A DNA stretch of 64,000 bases from the NCBI RefSeq assembly GCF_900115715.1, contig NZ_FOXM01000001.1, positions 310,001 through 374,000 of the forward strand. Reading direction: 5' to 3'. The stretch comes from Geopseudomonas sagittaria (GTDB lineage: Bacteria; Pseudomonadota; Gammaproteobacteria; Pseudomonadales; Pseudomonadaceae). Every line of letters begins with the position of its first letter. Positions within the stretch are counted from its first letter, which is position 1. The position numbers and the translations under genes are program-made. This document shows positions 17,918 to 27,150 of this stretch, piece by piece. Below the pieces are notes generated by a model. The model had not been told where the DNA came from. It was given only the letters and a program-made list of their open reading frames with translations, and did not search any database.

Positions 17918-19826
17918 GGGCAACCTCCGCCGTCTGGGGCGCTGCGAACTCGGCCTTCAGCCGGCCCTGTTCGTCGAGCAGCCAGGCATCCAGCACCTGC
18001 TTGGCCACCGGCCCGGCCACGCCGGAGCCGGACTCGCCGTTCTCCACCATCACCGCTACGGCGATCTTCGGGTCGTCGGCCGGGGCGAAGGCGACGAACA
18101 GCGCATGGTCGCGGTGCCGCTCGCGAACCTTGTTGCGGTCGTAGCGCTCGCCCTGGCGGATCGCCACCACCTGCGCCGTACCGCTCTTGCCGGCGATCAG
18201 GTACGGCGAGCCGAGACCGATCTTGCGGGCGGTACCACGCTCGCCATGCACCACCTCGACCATGCCGTGGGTGACCTGATCCCAGTAGCGGGGATCCTTG
18301 GCGACGATGTCCGGCGGTGGCTCGCGAGCCTCCAGCAGATCGCTGGCCACCAGCTGCTCGGGGGTCATGCCGTCGGCATCCATGAGCAAACGCGGGCGCC
18401 GCCACTGGCCGCGGCTGGCGACCAGCGCGGTGGCCTGGGCCAGCTGCAGCGGCGTGGTCAGCATGTAGCCCTGGCCGATGCCGGTGATCACCGTCTCACC
18501 CGGGTACCAGGCCTGGCGGCGGTTGATGCGCTTCCATTCGCGCGAGGGCATCAGTCCCGAGGCTTCCTCGAACAGGTCGAGGGACACCCGCTGACCGATA
18601 CCGAAGGCGCTCATGTAGTGGTGCAGGCGGTCGATGCCGAGCTTCATCGCCAGGTCGTAGAAATAGGTGTCGTTGGAGCGCGCCAGGGCCAGATCCAGGC
18701 TCACCCAACCGTCACCACTGCGGTTCCAGTTGCGGTACTTGTGGGTATTGCCGGGCAGCTGATAGAAGCCCGGGTCGTAGACCCGCGATGCCGCGTTGAT
18801 CACCCCGGCATCCAGGCCGGCCAGCGCCACCTGCGGCTTGACCGTCGAGCCGGGCGGATACAGGCCACGCAGCACGCGGTTGTACAGAGGCCGGTCGATG
18901 GAGTCGCGCAACGCGGCGTACTCCTTGAAGCCGATGCCGGTGACGAACAGGTTGGGGTTGTAGCTCGGCTGACTGACCATCGCCAGCACCCCGCCGGTAG
19001 CCGGCTCGAGGGCGATGATCGCCCCACGTCGACCGGCCAGCGCCGCCTCGGCGGCCTCCTGCAGCTTGAGATCGAGGTGCAGGCGGATGTCCTTGCCCGG
19101 CACCGGGTCGGTGTGCTTGAGCACCCGCAGCACGCGACCGCGGGCGTTGGTCTCGACTTCCTCGTAGCCGACCTGGCCGTGCAGCAGGTCCTCGTAGAAC
19201 TTCTCTGTTCCGGTCTTGCCAATATGGTGGGTGCCGCTGTAGTCGACCGGATCGAGCTCCTTCAGCTCGCGCTCGTTGATCCGTCCGACATAGCCGACCG
19301 AATGGGCGAAGTGCTCGCCCTGCGGGTAGTGGCGCACCAACTGGGCGACCACGTCGACCCCCGGCAGGCGGAACTGGTTGACCGCGATGCGGGCGATCTG
19401 CTCCTCGGAGAGTTCGAACAGGATCGGCACCGGCTCGAACGGCCGGCGCCCCTGGCGCAGGCGCTTCTCGAACAGCGCACGCTCCTCCTCGCCCAGTTCG
19501 AGCACCTCGACGACGGTATCCAGCACCTGCGGCCAGTCGCCGGCGCGCTCGCGGCTCACCGTCAGGCTGAAGCTCGGCCGGTTGTCGGCGATGATCACTC
19601 CGTTGCGATCGTAGATCAGCCCGCGGGTCGGCGGCAGCGGCTGCACGTGGATGCGGTTGTTCTCCGCCAGGGTCGAGTGGTGCTCGTACTGGATCACCTG
19701 CAGGTAGTACATGCGCGCCACCAGCACGCCGGTGAGCAGCAGCACGAACAGCGCGCCGACGATCGCGCGGCTGCGCACCAGGCGGGCGTCGCGTTCGTGG
19801 TCCTTGAGCTGGATCGGCTGCGGCAT
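17907..19826 (-). CDS. mrdA: Penicillin-binding protein 2 (PBP2)
   Basis: A class B transpeptidase of 639 residues that crosslinks peptidoglycan during rod elongation. One N-terminal membrane anchor lies around residues 21-38. A pedestal/dimerisation domain follows. The transpeptidase motifs are S327-TVK-330, S384-N-D386 and KSGT near residue 545. It overlaps rodA, its polymerase partner, and follows rlmH. In P. aeruginosa the gene is called pbpA. Confidence 0.97.
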   Translation of the reverse strand: MPQPIQLKDHERDARLVRSRAIVGALFVLLLTGVLVARMYYLQVIQYEHHSTLAENNRIHVQPLPPTRGLIYDRNGVIIADNRPSFSLTVSRERAGDWPQVLDTVVEVLELGEEERALFEKRLRQGRRPFEPVPILFELSEEQIARIAVNQFRLPGVDVVAQLVRHYPQGEHFAHSVGYVGRINERELKELDPVDYSGTHHIGKTGTEKFYEDLLHGQVGYEEVETNARGRVLRVLKHTDPVPGKDIRLHLDLKLQEAAEAALAGRRGAIIALEPATGGVLAMVSQPSYNPNLFVTGIGFKEYAALRDSIDRPLYNRVLRGLYPPGSTVKPQVALAGLDAGVINAASRVYDPGFYQLPGNTHKYRNWNRSGDGWVSLDLALARSNDTYFYDLAMKLGIDRLHHYMSAFGIGQRVSLDLFEEASGLMPSREWKRINRRQAWYPGETVITGIGQGYMLTTPLQLAQATALVASRGQWRRPRLLMDADGMTPEQLVASDLLEAREPPPDIVAKDPRYWDQVTHGMVEVVHGERGTARKIGLGSPYLIAGKSGTAQVVAIRQGERYDRNKVRERHRDHALFVAFAPADDPKIAVAVMVENGESGSGVAGPVAKQVLDAWLLDEQGRLKAEFAAPQTAEVAREQ

Positions 19827-19841
19827 GGGCGGGGGCGGACG

Positions 19842-20309
19842 CTACTTGTGGTACGGATGGCCGGACAGCACGGTCCAGGCCCGGTAGATCTGTTCGCCGA
19901 GCAGCACCCGCACCAGCGGGTGCGGCAGGGTCAGTGGCGACAGCGACCAGCGCTGCTCGCTGCGCGCGCAGACCTCCGGCGCCAGCCCTTCCGGGCCGCC
20001 GACCATCAGGTTGACGGTGCGCGCATCGAGGCGCCAGCGATCCAGTTCGACGGCCAGCTGCTCGGTGCTCCACGGCTTGCCGTGGACCTCGAGGGTGACC
20101 ACCCGCTCGCCGGGCTGCACCCGCGCCAGCATCGCCTCGCCCTCCTGACGGATCAGGCGGGCGATGTCGGCGTTCTTGCCGCGGGTGCTGAGCGGAATCT
20201 CCACCAGCTCGAGGGTCAGCTCCGGCGGCAGGCGCTTGACGTACTCCTGCCAGCCGTCCTCGACCCAACGCGGCATGCGCGAGCCTACGGCGATCAGTCG
20301 GATGCGCAT
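19842..20309 (-). CDS. rlmH: 23S rRNA pseudouridine-1915 N3-methyltransferase RlmH
   Basis: A SPOUT-family methyltransferase of 155 residues that modifies Psi1915 in helix 69 of 23S rRNA. The trefoil-knot SAM site is visible in [18 protein letters not shown] and in the C-terminal [19 protein letters not shown] block. The protein ends in the conserved hydrophobic YHK-type tail (SGHPYHK). It lies 9 nt after rsfS and 15 nt before mrdA, the normal Pseudomonas order. Confidence 0.97.
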   Translation of the reverse strand: MRIRLIAVGSRMPRWVEDGWQEYVKRLPPELTLELVEIPLSTRGKNADIARLIRQEGEAMLARVQPGERVVTLEVHGKPWSTEQLAVELDRWRLDARTVNLMVGGPEGLAPEVCARSEQRWSLSPLTLPHPLVRVLLGEQIYRAWTVLSGHPYHK

Positions 20310-20318
20310 GCCCGCCGC

Positions 20319-20672
20319 TTACTCGTCGGCGTGCTGGGCGCGGCTCTGCTCGGCGCCCTGCCACAGGCGCTCGAGGTCGTAGAACTGGCGGGTGGCCGGC
20401 TGCATCACGTGCACCACCACGTTGCCGAGGTCGAGCAGGCCCCACTCGCCGCTGTCCAGACCTTCGCTGCCGATCGGCTTGACGCCCTGCGCCTTGACCT
20501 TCTCCAGCACGGTGTCGGCCAGCGACTTGACGTGACGGCTGGAGCTGCCCGAGGCGATCACCATGAAGTCGGTGATGCTGGTTTTATCGCGCACGTCGAT
20601 GGTGGTGATGTCCTGGGCTTTCATGTCTTCCAGGGCGGCAATCACCACCTGGACCAGTTGTTCGGATTGCAT
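20319..20672 (-). CDS. rsfS: Ribosomal silencing factor RsfS
   Basis: A 117-residue Iojap-family factor that binds ribosomal protein uL14 and blocks subunit joining under nutrient limitation. The core is [25 protein letters not shown] with [12 protein letters not shown], then [16 protein letters not shown]. The ATG at 20672 begins at [10 protein letters not shown], where homology starts; the frame is open upstream into nadD sequence. It stands 10 nt after nadD. Confidence 0.95.
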   Translation of the reverse strand: MQSEQLVQVVIAALEDMKAQDITTIDVRDKTSITDFMVIASGSSSRHVKSLADTVLEKVKAQGVKPIGSEGLDSGEWGLLDLGNVVVHVMQPATRQFYDLERLWQGAEQSRAQHADE

Positions 20673-20682
20673 TGTCAAAGGT

Positions 20683-21339
20683 TCACTCTTGTGTCGAAGG
20701 GGTGGCACGGTACAGACCGTGCTCATGGATGTAGGCCAGCACCGCGTCGGGCACCAGAAAACGAACGGAGCGAGCGCCAGCCAGGCGCTCGCGGATCTGC
20801 GTGGCGGAAATCGCCAACGGCATCTGCCAGACGAAGGCGATCTGCCCGGCCGGGCCCTTGAGCGCCTGCGGATCGGCCACGCTGCGCGCGGCCAGCAGGT
20901 CGCGCAGCATCTCCGGCGCCTCGCTGTCGGCATCCGGCCGCTGCAGCACCAGAATGTGGCAGTGGTCGAGCAGCTCCTGCCAGCGATGCCAGGTCGGCAG
21001 GCCGCAGAAGGCGTCCCAGCCGACCAGCAGCAGCAGTTGGACCTCGCTGCCCAGCTCGGCACGCAGCGACTCCAGGGTATCGATGGTCCACGACGGCTTG
21101 TCGCGCCACAGCTCGCGATCGTCTACCAGCAGCGGCGCCACGCCTTCCACCGCCAGGCGCACCATGTCCAGGCGCGCCTGGGCGCTGACCTGCGGCGTGC
21201 CGCGATGCGGCGGACGCGCGCTGGGGATCAGGCGCAGCTCGTCGAGGGCGAACTGTTCGGCCACCTCCAGTGCGGCACGCAGGTGGCCGATGTGGATGGG
21301 GTCGAAGGTGCCGCCGAGCAGACCGATGCGCTGGGTCAT
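20683..21339 (-). CDS. nadD: Nicotinate-nucleotide adenylyltransferase NadD
   Basis: A cytosolic nucleotidyltransferase of 218 residues that makes deamido-NAD from nicotinate mononucleotide and ATP. The [15 protein letters not shown] segment with HIGH is the nucleotide-binding motif near residue 10. PSARPPHR binds substrate. The C-terminal [10 protein letters not shown] block with Ser/Thr-x-x-x-Arg completes the ATP site. The start overlaps the proA stop by one base (TGATG), which indicates coupling. Confidence 0.96.
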   Translation of the reverse strand: MTQRIGLLGGTFDPIHIGHLRAALEVAEQFALDELRLIPSARPPHRGTPQVSAQARLDMVRLAVEGVAPLLVDDRELWRDKPSWTIDTLESLRAELGSEVQLLLLVGWDAFCGLPTWHRWQELLDHCHILVLQRPDADSEAPEMLRDLLAARSVADPQALKGPAGQIAFVWQMPLAISATQIRERLAGARSVRFLVPDAVLAYIHEHGLYRATPSTQE

Positions 21340-22604
21340 CAGCCGCGCACGTGACCGTCGCCGAACACCACGTACTTCTCGCTGGTCAGCCCCTCCAGGC
21401 CGACCGGGCCGCGGGCGTGCAGCTTGTCAGTGGAGATGCCGATCTCGGCGCCCAGGCCGTACTCGAAGCCGTCGGCGAAGCGGGTGGAGGCGTTGACCAT
21501 CACCGAGCTGGAGTCGACCTCGGTGAGGAAGCGCCGCGCATCGGTGAAGCTTTCGGTGATGATTGAGTCGGTGTGGTGCGAGCCGTAGTGGTTGATGTGC
21601 TCGATGGCCTGCTCGAGGCCATCGAGCACGCGGATCGACAGGATCGGCGCATTGTACTCGGTGTGCCAGTCCTCCTCGGTCGCCTCCAGCACGTCGGCAC
21701 CGAGCAGCGCGCGGGTCGCCGCACAACCACGCAGTTCGACGCCCTTGGCGCGGTAGATCTCGGCCAGCGGCGGCAGCACGCGGGCGGCAATGCCCTGGTG
21801 GACCAGCAGGGTCTCCATGGTGTTGCACGGCGCATAGCGCTGGGTCTTGGCGTTGTCGGCGACGCGGATCGCCTTGTCCACGTCGGCGGCGATGTCGATG
21901 TAGACGTGGCAGATGCCATCGAGGTGCTTGATCACCGGCACCCGCGCGTCGCGGCTGATGCGCTCGATCAGGCTCTTGCCGCCGCGCGGCACGATGACGT
22001 CGACGAACTCGGGCATGGTGATCAGCGCACCCACCGCGGCGCGGTCGGTGGTTTCCACCACCTGCACGCAGGCCGCCGGCAGGCCGGCCTCGGCCAGGCC
22101 CTGCTGGATGCAGGCGGCGATGGCGCGATTGGAATGGATCGCCTCGGAACCGCCGCGCAGGATGGTGGCGTTGCCGGACTTCAGGCACAGGCTGGCGGCG
22201 TCGATGGTCACGTTGGGACGCGACTCGTAGATGATGCCGATCACGCCCAGCGGCACGCGCATCTTGCCGACCTGGATGCCCGAGGGCAGGTAGCGCATGT
22301 CGCGGATGGTGCCGATCGGATCGGGCAGGCCGGCTACCTGGCGCAGGCCCTCGATCATGTCGTCGATGCGCGCCGGGGTCAGCGCCAGGCGGTCGAGCAT
22401 GGCCTCGTCGAGACCGCTGGCACGGCCGTTGTCGAGATCCTGCGCGTTGGCGCGGATCAGCTCGTCGCGGGCCGCGTCGAGGGCGCGGGCGGCGGCCAGC
22501 AGGGCGTTGTTCTTCTGCGCGGTGGTGGCGCGTGCAGTGACGCGCGAGGCTTCACGTGCGGCGCGACCCAGGCGGGTCATGTAGTCGAGTACGGACTCGG
22601 TCAT
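21339..22604 (-). CDS. proA: Gamma-glutamyl phosphate reductase ProA
   Basis: An aldehyde-dehydrogenase-fold enzyme of 421 residues that reduces gamma-glutamyl phosphate to glutamate semialdehyde in proline synthesis. Its segments include [43 protein letters not shown] and the catalytic Cys in [13 protein letters not shown]. It is the first gene of the long minus-strand run to dacA and is divergent from mpg, with 134 nt between them. Confidence 0.97.
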   Translation of the reverse strand: MTESVLDYMTRLGRAAREASRVTARATTAQKNNALLAAARALDAARDELIRANAQDLDNGRASGLDEAMLDRLALTPARIDDMIEGLRQVAGLPDPIGTIRDMRYLPSGIQVGKMRVPLGVIGIIYESRPNVTIDAASLCLKSGNATILRGGSEAIHSNRAIAACIQQGLAEAGLPAACVQVVETTDRAAVGALITMPEFVDVIVPRGGKSLIERISRDARVPVIKHLDGICHVYIDIAADVDKAIRVADNAKTQRYAPCNTMETLLVHQGIAARVLPPLAEIYRAKGVELRGCAATRALLGADVLEATEEDWHTEYNAPILSIRVLDGLEQAIEHINHYGSHHTDSIITESFTDARRFLTEVDSSSVMVNASTRFADGFEYGLGAEIGISTDKLHARGPVGLEGLTSEKYVVFGDGHVRG

Positions 22605-22738
22605 GGTCTCGGCGATCCGGCGGCTGGAAAAAGTGGATGATTATAGCCCTGCCGCCACCGCATAGCCCAGCGCCGCGGACGGCCGGGTGCGTCGCCCGCT
22701 TGCTATGCTGGCCTCATCACCCTGCCGACCGAGCGCCC

Positions 22739-23458
22739 ATGCCGTCTCCCGCCCTGCCATCCGGCCTGCCCTGGCCCGGCGCCCATCCGCTGGCCGACGC
22801 CTTCTTCGACCGCGACGCCTGCCTGGTCGCCCGCGAACTGCTGGGCAAGGTGATCCGCCACCGCTTCGACGGCCTGTGGCTGAGCGCGCGGATCATCGAG
22901 ACCGAGGCCTACTACCTGGCCGAACGGGGCAGCCATGCCTCGCTGGGCTACACCGAGAAACGCCGCGCGCTGTTCCTCGATGGCGGACACATCTACATGT
23001 ACTACGCCCGCGGCGGCGACTCGCTGAACTTCAGCGCCCACGGCGCCGGCAATGCGGTGCTGATCAAGTCCGCCCTGCCCTGGCAGGATGCGCGGAGCGG
23101 CGCGGATGCGCTGGCGCGCATGCAGGCCAACAACCCCGACCGCCAGGGCCGGCCGCGACCGCCGGAACAGCTCTGCGCCGGGCAGACCCTGCTGTGCCGC
23201 GCGCTCGGCCTCAAGGTGCGCGACTGGGACGGCCGGCGCTTCGACTGGCAGCGCCTGTTCGTCGAGGATGTCGGCGAACGGCCGGCGCAGATCGTGCAGA
23301 CCACCCGCCTGGGGATTCCGCACGGACGCGACGAGCACCTGCCCTATCGCTTCGTCGATGCGACCTACGCGCGCCACTGCACACGCAATCCGCTGCGCCG
23401 CGGCCAGGTCGCCGGAACGGACTTCCACCTGATCGACCCGCAGGAGCACAACGCATGA
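22739..23458 (+). CDS. mpg: 3-methyladenine DNA glycosylase (AAG/MPG family)
   Basis: A 239-residue member of the mammalian-type alkyladenine glycosylase family that removes alkylated bases from DNA. Family segments are LARELLGKVI (here VARELLGKVIRH), the catalytic IIETEAY with an acidic residue, a HASLGYTEKRRALF stretch, GGHIYMYYARG and the terminal DFHLIDPQ. The ATG at 22739 is followed by a Pro-rich N-terminal arm. The stop overlaps the start of the downstream DedA-PAP2 gene by 4 nt (ATGA). Confidence 0.92.
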   Translation: MPSPALPSGLPWPGAHPLADAFFDRDACLVARELLGKVIRHRFDGLWLSARIIETEAYYLAERGSHASLGYTEKRRALFLDGGHIYMYYARGGDSLNFSAHGAGNAVLIKSALPWQDARSGADALARMQANNPDRQGRPRPPEQLCAGQTLLCRALGLKVRDWDGRRFDWQRLFVEDVGERPAQIVQTTRLGIPHGRDEHLPYRFVDATYARHCTRNPLRRGQVAGTDFHLIDPQEHNA

Positions 23459-25302
23459 GCCAATGGCTCGATACCCTGACCACCTGGCTCGGCGCTCAGC
23501 CCGAATGGCTGGGCCTGGCGATTTTCCTGATCGCCTGCATCGAATGCCTGACCATCGTCGGCATCGTGGTACCGGGCACCGTGGTGCTGTTCGCCGTCGC
23601 CGCGCTGGCCGGCAGCGGTGTCCTCACCCTGTGGCAGACCCTGCTGATCGGCTACGCGGGCGGCCTGCTCGGCGATGCGCTGTCCTATGCCCTCGGCCGG
23701 CGTTTCCACCAGGACATCCGCCGCCTGCCGCTGCTGCGCCGCCACCCGGAGTGGCTGGCCCAGGCGGAGTTCTACTTCCAGCGCTACGGGGTGGCCAGCC
23801 TGCTGCTCGGCCGCTTCATCGGCCCGCTCAGGCCGATGCTGCCGACCGTGGCCGGGATGCTCGACATGCCGCTGCCGCGCTTCATCACCGTCAGCCTGCT
23901 CGCCGCCGCCGGCTGGGCGGTGGTCTACCTGCTGCCCGGCTGGATGGCCGGCGCGGCCCTGGGCCTGGCACTGCCGGAAGGCTTCTGGTGGCAGGCCGGA
24001 TTGCTCGGCGGCAGCCTGGCCGCACTGTTGGCGCTGATCGCCCAGGCCAGCCTGCGCGAACGGCGGGCGGCGGCGCCGCTGGCCGCCGCACTGAGCACGC
24101 TCCTGCTGCTCGCCCTGTTGCTCGGCTGGCGTCACTTCGCCCTGTTCGACCAGATCCTGCTCGAACTGCTGCAGGGCCTGCGCACCGCGGAGCGGGACGT
24201 GTGGATGATGCAACTGAGCCGCCAGGGCGATGCTGCCGTGCAACTCGGCGCCGGCCTGCTGCTCGGCCTGCTGTTGCTGGCGGCCCGCCAGTGGCGCACG
24301 CTGCTGTTCGCCACCCTGAGCCTGGGCGGCAGCGCCCTGGCCAATCAGGGCCTCAAGCTGCTGCTCGCCCGTGCCCGCCCGGACATTCTGCTGCAGCCGC
24401 TGGATAGCTTCAGCCTGCCCAGCGCGCACAGCTCGGCAGCCTTCGCCTTCTGCCTGACCCTCGGCGTGCTGGTCGGCCGTGGCGCCGCGGCGCGCATCCG
24501 TCTGGCCTGGCTGCTGCTGGCCTGCCTGCCGGCCGCCGCCATCGCCATCTCGCGGGTCTATCTCGGCGCGCACTGGCCGACCGACGTGCTGGCCGGCGCC
24601 CTGCTCGCCGGCTGTGTCGGCGCCCTCGCCCTGCTGCTGGCGCAGCGCCGAACACCGCTGCCGGCGCTGCCGCGGCGGCTGTGGTGGGCGCTGGCGCCAA
24701 GCCTGCTGTTCGGCGCCGTGCTCGCCGGACTGACCAGCGACGGCAACGCACAGCAGCGCTACCAGACCGCTCAGGCGACCATGGCCACCACCAGCGGCAG
24801 CAGGATCGCCGTGGCGCCGCCCATCAGGCTCATCGCCAGGGCCGAGAAGGCACCGGTTTCCTCGCCCTCCTGCAGCGCCTGGGCGGTGCCCACCGCATGG
24901 GCGGTGATGCCCAGCGCCATGCCGCGCGCCGCCGGGCTGTGCACGCCGATGCCGGTCAGCAATCCGGGGCCGAAGATCGCCCCGATCACCCCGACGATCA
25001 GCACGAACACCGCCGCCAGCGCGGCGATGCCGCCGAGCTGCTCGGCGATCAGCATGGCGATCGGCGAGGTCACCGACTTGGGCAGTACGGTCATCTGCAT
25101 CACCTGGTCGGCGCCGAACAGCCAGGCGAAACCGATGCCCAGCGCGGTGGCCAGGCTGCCGGCCAGCGCCAGGGTCAGCAGGATCGGCCAGAGCAGCTGG
25201 CGGATGCGCCTGAGGTTGAGGAACAGCGGAATGGCCAGGGCCACCGTGGCCGGACCGAGGAATACCGAAAGCATGCTGACGCTGGCGCGGTACTCGGCGT
25301 AG
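23455..25302 (+). CDS. DedA / PAP2-phosphatase fusion membrane protein, extended C-terminus
   Basis: An integral membrane protein in one frame of 615 codons. Residues 1-~200 are a DedA/SNARE-associated domain (ECLTIVGIVVPGTVV, GRFIGPLRPMLPTVAGML). From about residue 215 there is a PAP2 phosphatase with the three motifs KLLLARARPD, PSAHSS and SRVYLGAHWPTD. DedA proteins are linked to undecaprenyl-phosphate recycling and PAP2 domains to its dephosphorylation. Known fusions of this type are about 440 residues and end near GAVLAGLTSDG. Here no stop follows, and the frame continues for ~170 low-similarity residues antisense to lrgB. The true end is uncertain. Confidence 0.8.
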   Translation: MSQWLDTLTTWLGAQPEWLGLAIFLIACIECLTIVGIVVPGTVVLFAVAALAGSGVLTLWQTLLIGYAGGLLGDALSYALGRRFHQDIRRLPLLRRHPEWLAQAEFYFQRYGVASLLLGRFIGPLRPMLPTVAGMLDMPLPRFITVSLLAAAGWAVVYLLPGWMAGAALGLALPEGFWWQAGLLGGSLAALLALIAQASLRERRAAAPLAAALSTLLLLALLLGWRHFALFDQILLELLQGLRTAERDVWMMQLSRQGDAAVQLGAGLLLGLLLLAARQWRTLLFATLSLGGSALANQGLKLLLARARPDILLQPLDSFSLPSAHSSAAFAFCLTLGVLVGRGAAARIRLAWLLLACLPAAAIAISRVYLGAHWPTDVLAGALLAGCVGALALLLAQRRTPLPALPRRLWWALAPSLLFGAVLAGLTSDGNAQQRYQTAQATMATTSGSRIAVAPPIRLIARAEKAPVSSPSCSAWAVPTAWAVMPSAMPRAAGLCTPMPVSNPGPKIAPITPTISTNTAASAAMPPSCSAISMAIGEVTDLGSTVICITWSAPNSQAKPMPSAVARLPASARVSRIGQSSWRMRLRLRNSGMARATVAGPRNTESMLTLARYSA

Positions 25303-25487
25303 TCGATGCCGCACAGCAGCAGCACGCCGACCACCAGGGTCATCGACAGCAGCACCGGCTGCAGGAATACCCAGCGGGTGCGCTCGAACAGCGCCAGGGC
25401 CAGCTGGTAGGCGCCGAGGGTGATGCCGAAGCCGAACAGCGGATGCTCGAGGATTGCCTGCAGGGCGGCAGCCAGTGTGCCACTCAT
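24771..25487 (-). CDS. lrgB: LrgB/CidB family membrane protein
   Basis: A 238-residue polytopic inner-membrane protein of the LrgB family. Such proteins work with an LrgA/CidA partner in murein hydrolase and autolysis control, and in some bacteria in pyruvate or carboxylate transport. Conserved blocks are FLGPATVALAIPLF, the VLPKSVTSPIAM motif and the SPAARGMALGITAHAVGTA segment. It overlaps lrgA by 4 nt. The 3' part of the opposite-strand DedA-PAP2 frame overlaps most of this gene; the family match makes lrgB the real coding frame here. Confidence 0.93.
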   Translation of the reverse strand: MSGTLAAALQAILEHPLFGFGITLGAYQLALALFERTRWVFLQPVLLSMTLVVGVLLLCGIDYAEYRASVSMLSVFLGPATVALAIPLFLNLRRIRQLLWPILLTLALAGSLATALGIGFAWLFGADQVMQMTVLPKSVTSPIAMLIAEQLGGIAALAAVFVLIVGVIGAIFGPGLLTGIGVHSPAARGMALGITAHAVGTAQALQEGEETGAFSALAMSLMGGATAILLPLVVAMVA

Positions 25488-25849
25488 GCCCCTCCCTCCT
25501 CGCGACGCTGCTGACGATCGATCAGCTTCTGCATCAGCCAGCCGGCAAACAGCATGGCCAGCAGCGTCGACAGCACCAGGGTGCCGGCCAGCGCCCAGAA
25601 GTCGGCGGCGATCGCCTCGGCATAGGCCATCACCCCTACCGCCGGGGGCACCAGCAGCAGCGGCAGGTAGCGCAGCAGGGCGCCGCCCGCCTCGCCGACC
25701 GGCGCCGGCACCTCGCCACGCCAGACCAGGAAGGCGAACAGCAGCAGCATGCCGATGATCGGCCCCGGCAACATCGGCAACAGCAGCACGTTCAACCCCG
25801 TGCCCAGCAGCTGGAACAGCACCAGCCAGCTAATACCTCGCAACAGCAT
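25484..25849 (-). CDS. lrgA: CidA/LrgA holin-like protein
   Basis: A 121-residue membrane protein with four hydrophobic segments, of the CidA/LrgA holin-like family. The LPGPIIGMLLLF motif near residue 27 and the LLPLLLVPPAVGVMAYAE block are diagnostic. A GGAGGTG ribosome-binding site precedes the ATG. It is the first gene of a two-gene lrgAB unit, divergent from the epimerase-like gene with 150 nt between. No LytR-type regulator is adjacent. Confidence 0.92.
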   Translation of the reverse strand: MLLRGISWLVLFQLLGTGLNVLLLPMLPGPIIGMLLLFAFLVWRGEVPAPVGEAGGALLRYLPLLLVPPAVGVMAYAEAIAADFWALAGTLVLSTLLAMLFAGWLMQKLIDRQQRREEGGA

Positions 25850-25999
25850 CGCAACACCTCCATGAACTCGGCCGCATTATAGGGCCACCAACACCAATTA
25901 CACTTGGGTCGACTTGACCGCAGCCGAGCGCCCATGCTGATCTAGAGACATGACCGCGCGACACGCGCGGGCAAGCATAACAAGCAGAACGAGCAGCCC

Positions 26000-26647
26000 A
26001 TGCCGCACAACAACAGTCCCCGCAACCTGCTCATCCTCGGTGCCAGTGGCCTGACCGGCGAGCACCTGCTGGACCGCGTGCTCAGCGAGCCCACGGTCCA
26101 GCGGGTACTGGCGCCCAGCCGCCGGCCACTGTCGACTCACCCGCACCTGGAAAATCCGCGCGGCAACCTGCTGGAAATCCTCCAGCAGCTGCAGGGCCCG
26201 ATCGACACCGTGTTCTGCTGCCTGGGCACCACCCTGCGCCAGGCCGGTTCCGAATCCGCCTTCCGCGCCATCGACCACGACCTGGTGATCGCCTGCGCCC
26301 AGCGCGCGCGCGAACTGGGCGCGCGCCACTTCGTGGTGCTCAGCTCGCTGGGCGCCGATCCGCACTCGCGGGTGCTCTACAGCCGGGTCAAGGGCGAGAT
26401 GGAGGAAGCCCTCAAGGCCCAGGGCTGGCCACAGCTGACCATCGCCCGCCCCTCGCTGCTGCTCGGCGAGCGCTGCCAGCGCCGCCTGCTCGAACAGGTC
26501 ACCGCACCACTGGCACGTGTATTGCTTGGAAAATGGCGCGCCATTTCCGTGTGCACACTGGCGCGCGCCCTCTGGCGCCTGGCGCTGGAAGAGGGACAAG
26601 GCGTGCGCATCGTCGAGTCCGACGAACTGCGCCGCCTGGGCCGCTAG
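26000..26647 (+). CDS. NAD(P)-binding Rossmann protein (atypical SDR, TIP30-like)
   Basis: A 215-residue atypical short-chain dehydrogenase/reductase. The N-terminal [19 protein letters not shown] carries the GxxGxxG-like dinucleotide motif. [22 protein letters not shown] and [23 protein letters not shown] (with YxxxK) are typical of the Oxidoreductase-HTATIP2 group. The substrate is unknown. A homologous hypothetical occupies the corresponding place in P. aeruginosa. No signal peptide or membrane segment is seen. Confidence 0.85.
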   Translation: MPHNNSPRNLLILGASGLTGEHLLDRVLSEPTVQRVLAPSRRPLSTHPHLENPRGNLLEILQQLQGPIDTVFCCLGTTLRQAGSESAFRAIDHDLVIACAQRARELGARHFVVLSSLGADPHSRVLYSRVKGEMEEALKAQGWPQLTIARPSLLLGERCQRRLLEQVTAPLARVLLGKWRAISVCTLARALWRLALEEGQGVRIVESDELRRLGR

Positions 26648-26763
26648 ACCAGCAGCACCATCGTCCTGTCACAACCGGCGGCTAGTCTGGCCGGCGCAAC
26701 ACCGCAAGCCGCGACTACAGCGGCGCCTAGATAAAGATGGATTCTTACCCAAGGGGACACCAC

Positions 26764-27150
26764 ATGACCAATTTCACACCCTGGACCGAGCAAGGACTGC
26801 ATGGCATCGCCGTCATCCAGGCCCAGCGTTGCTGGCTGACTCAGCTGGCGGAAACCCTCAGCGCACACCTGCACCTCGACAGCTCGCGGGACGCGGTCGG
26901 CGAATGCCTGACGCATCTGATGAGCGGCCTGCTGCAATCGCTGGTCAGCGAGGAGCAAGCCTTTGTCGAACTGGGCAGCCCGGTCGACGACGCCCATCTC
27001 GCCGAACACAACGCGCTGTGCCTGGAGGTGCTCGAACTGATCAAGCACCACGAGCGCGGCGAGCTGGTCGGCCTGCCACTGCTGCAGCGCCTGCAGGACT
27101 GGCTCAGCCAGCACTGCGACGGCACCCCGCACCGCTCCGTCCTGCACTGA
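26764..27150 (+). CDS. Small protein with weak hemerythrin-like pattern
   Basis: A 128-residue helical protein I cannot assign firmly. The ATG at 26764 is preceded by AAGGGG at good spacing. The pattern SEEQAFVELGSPVDDAHLAEHNAL, then LIKHHERGE and DWLSQHC, recalls the E-x-H-x3-H and WLxxH spacing of bacteriohemerythrins, which bind a di-iron O2 site. Some expected His ligands near the N-terminus are not obvious. It follows the Rossmann gene by 116 nt. It is the last gene before the catabolic block and its flanking ygiQ fragment. The hemerythrin assignment is an inference. Confidence 0.6.
   Translation: MTNFTPWTEQGLHGIAVIQAQRCWLTQLAETLSAHLHLDSSRDAVGECLTHLMSGLLQSLVSEEQAFVELGSPVDDAHLAEHNALCLEVLELIKHHERGELVGLPLLQRLQDWLSQHCDGTPHRSVLH

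Noticed and set aside
17697-20861. Very long open frame antisense to mrdA, rlmH and rsfS
   Set aside because: Shadow frame caused by high GC; the opposite strand has full family matches and catalytic motifs.
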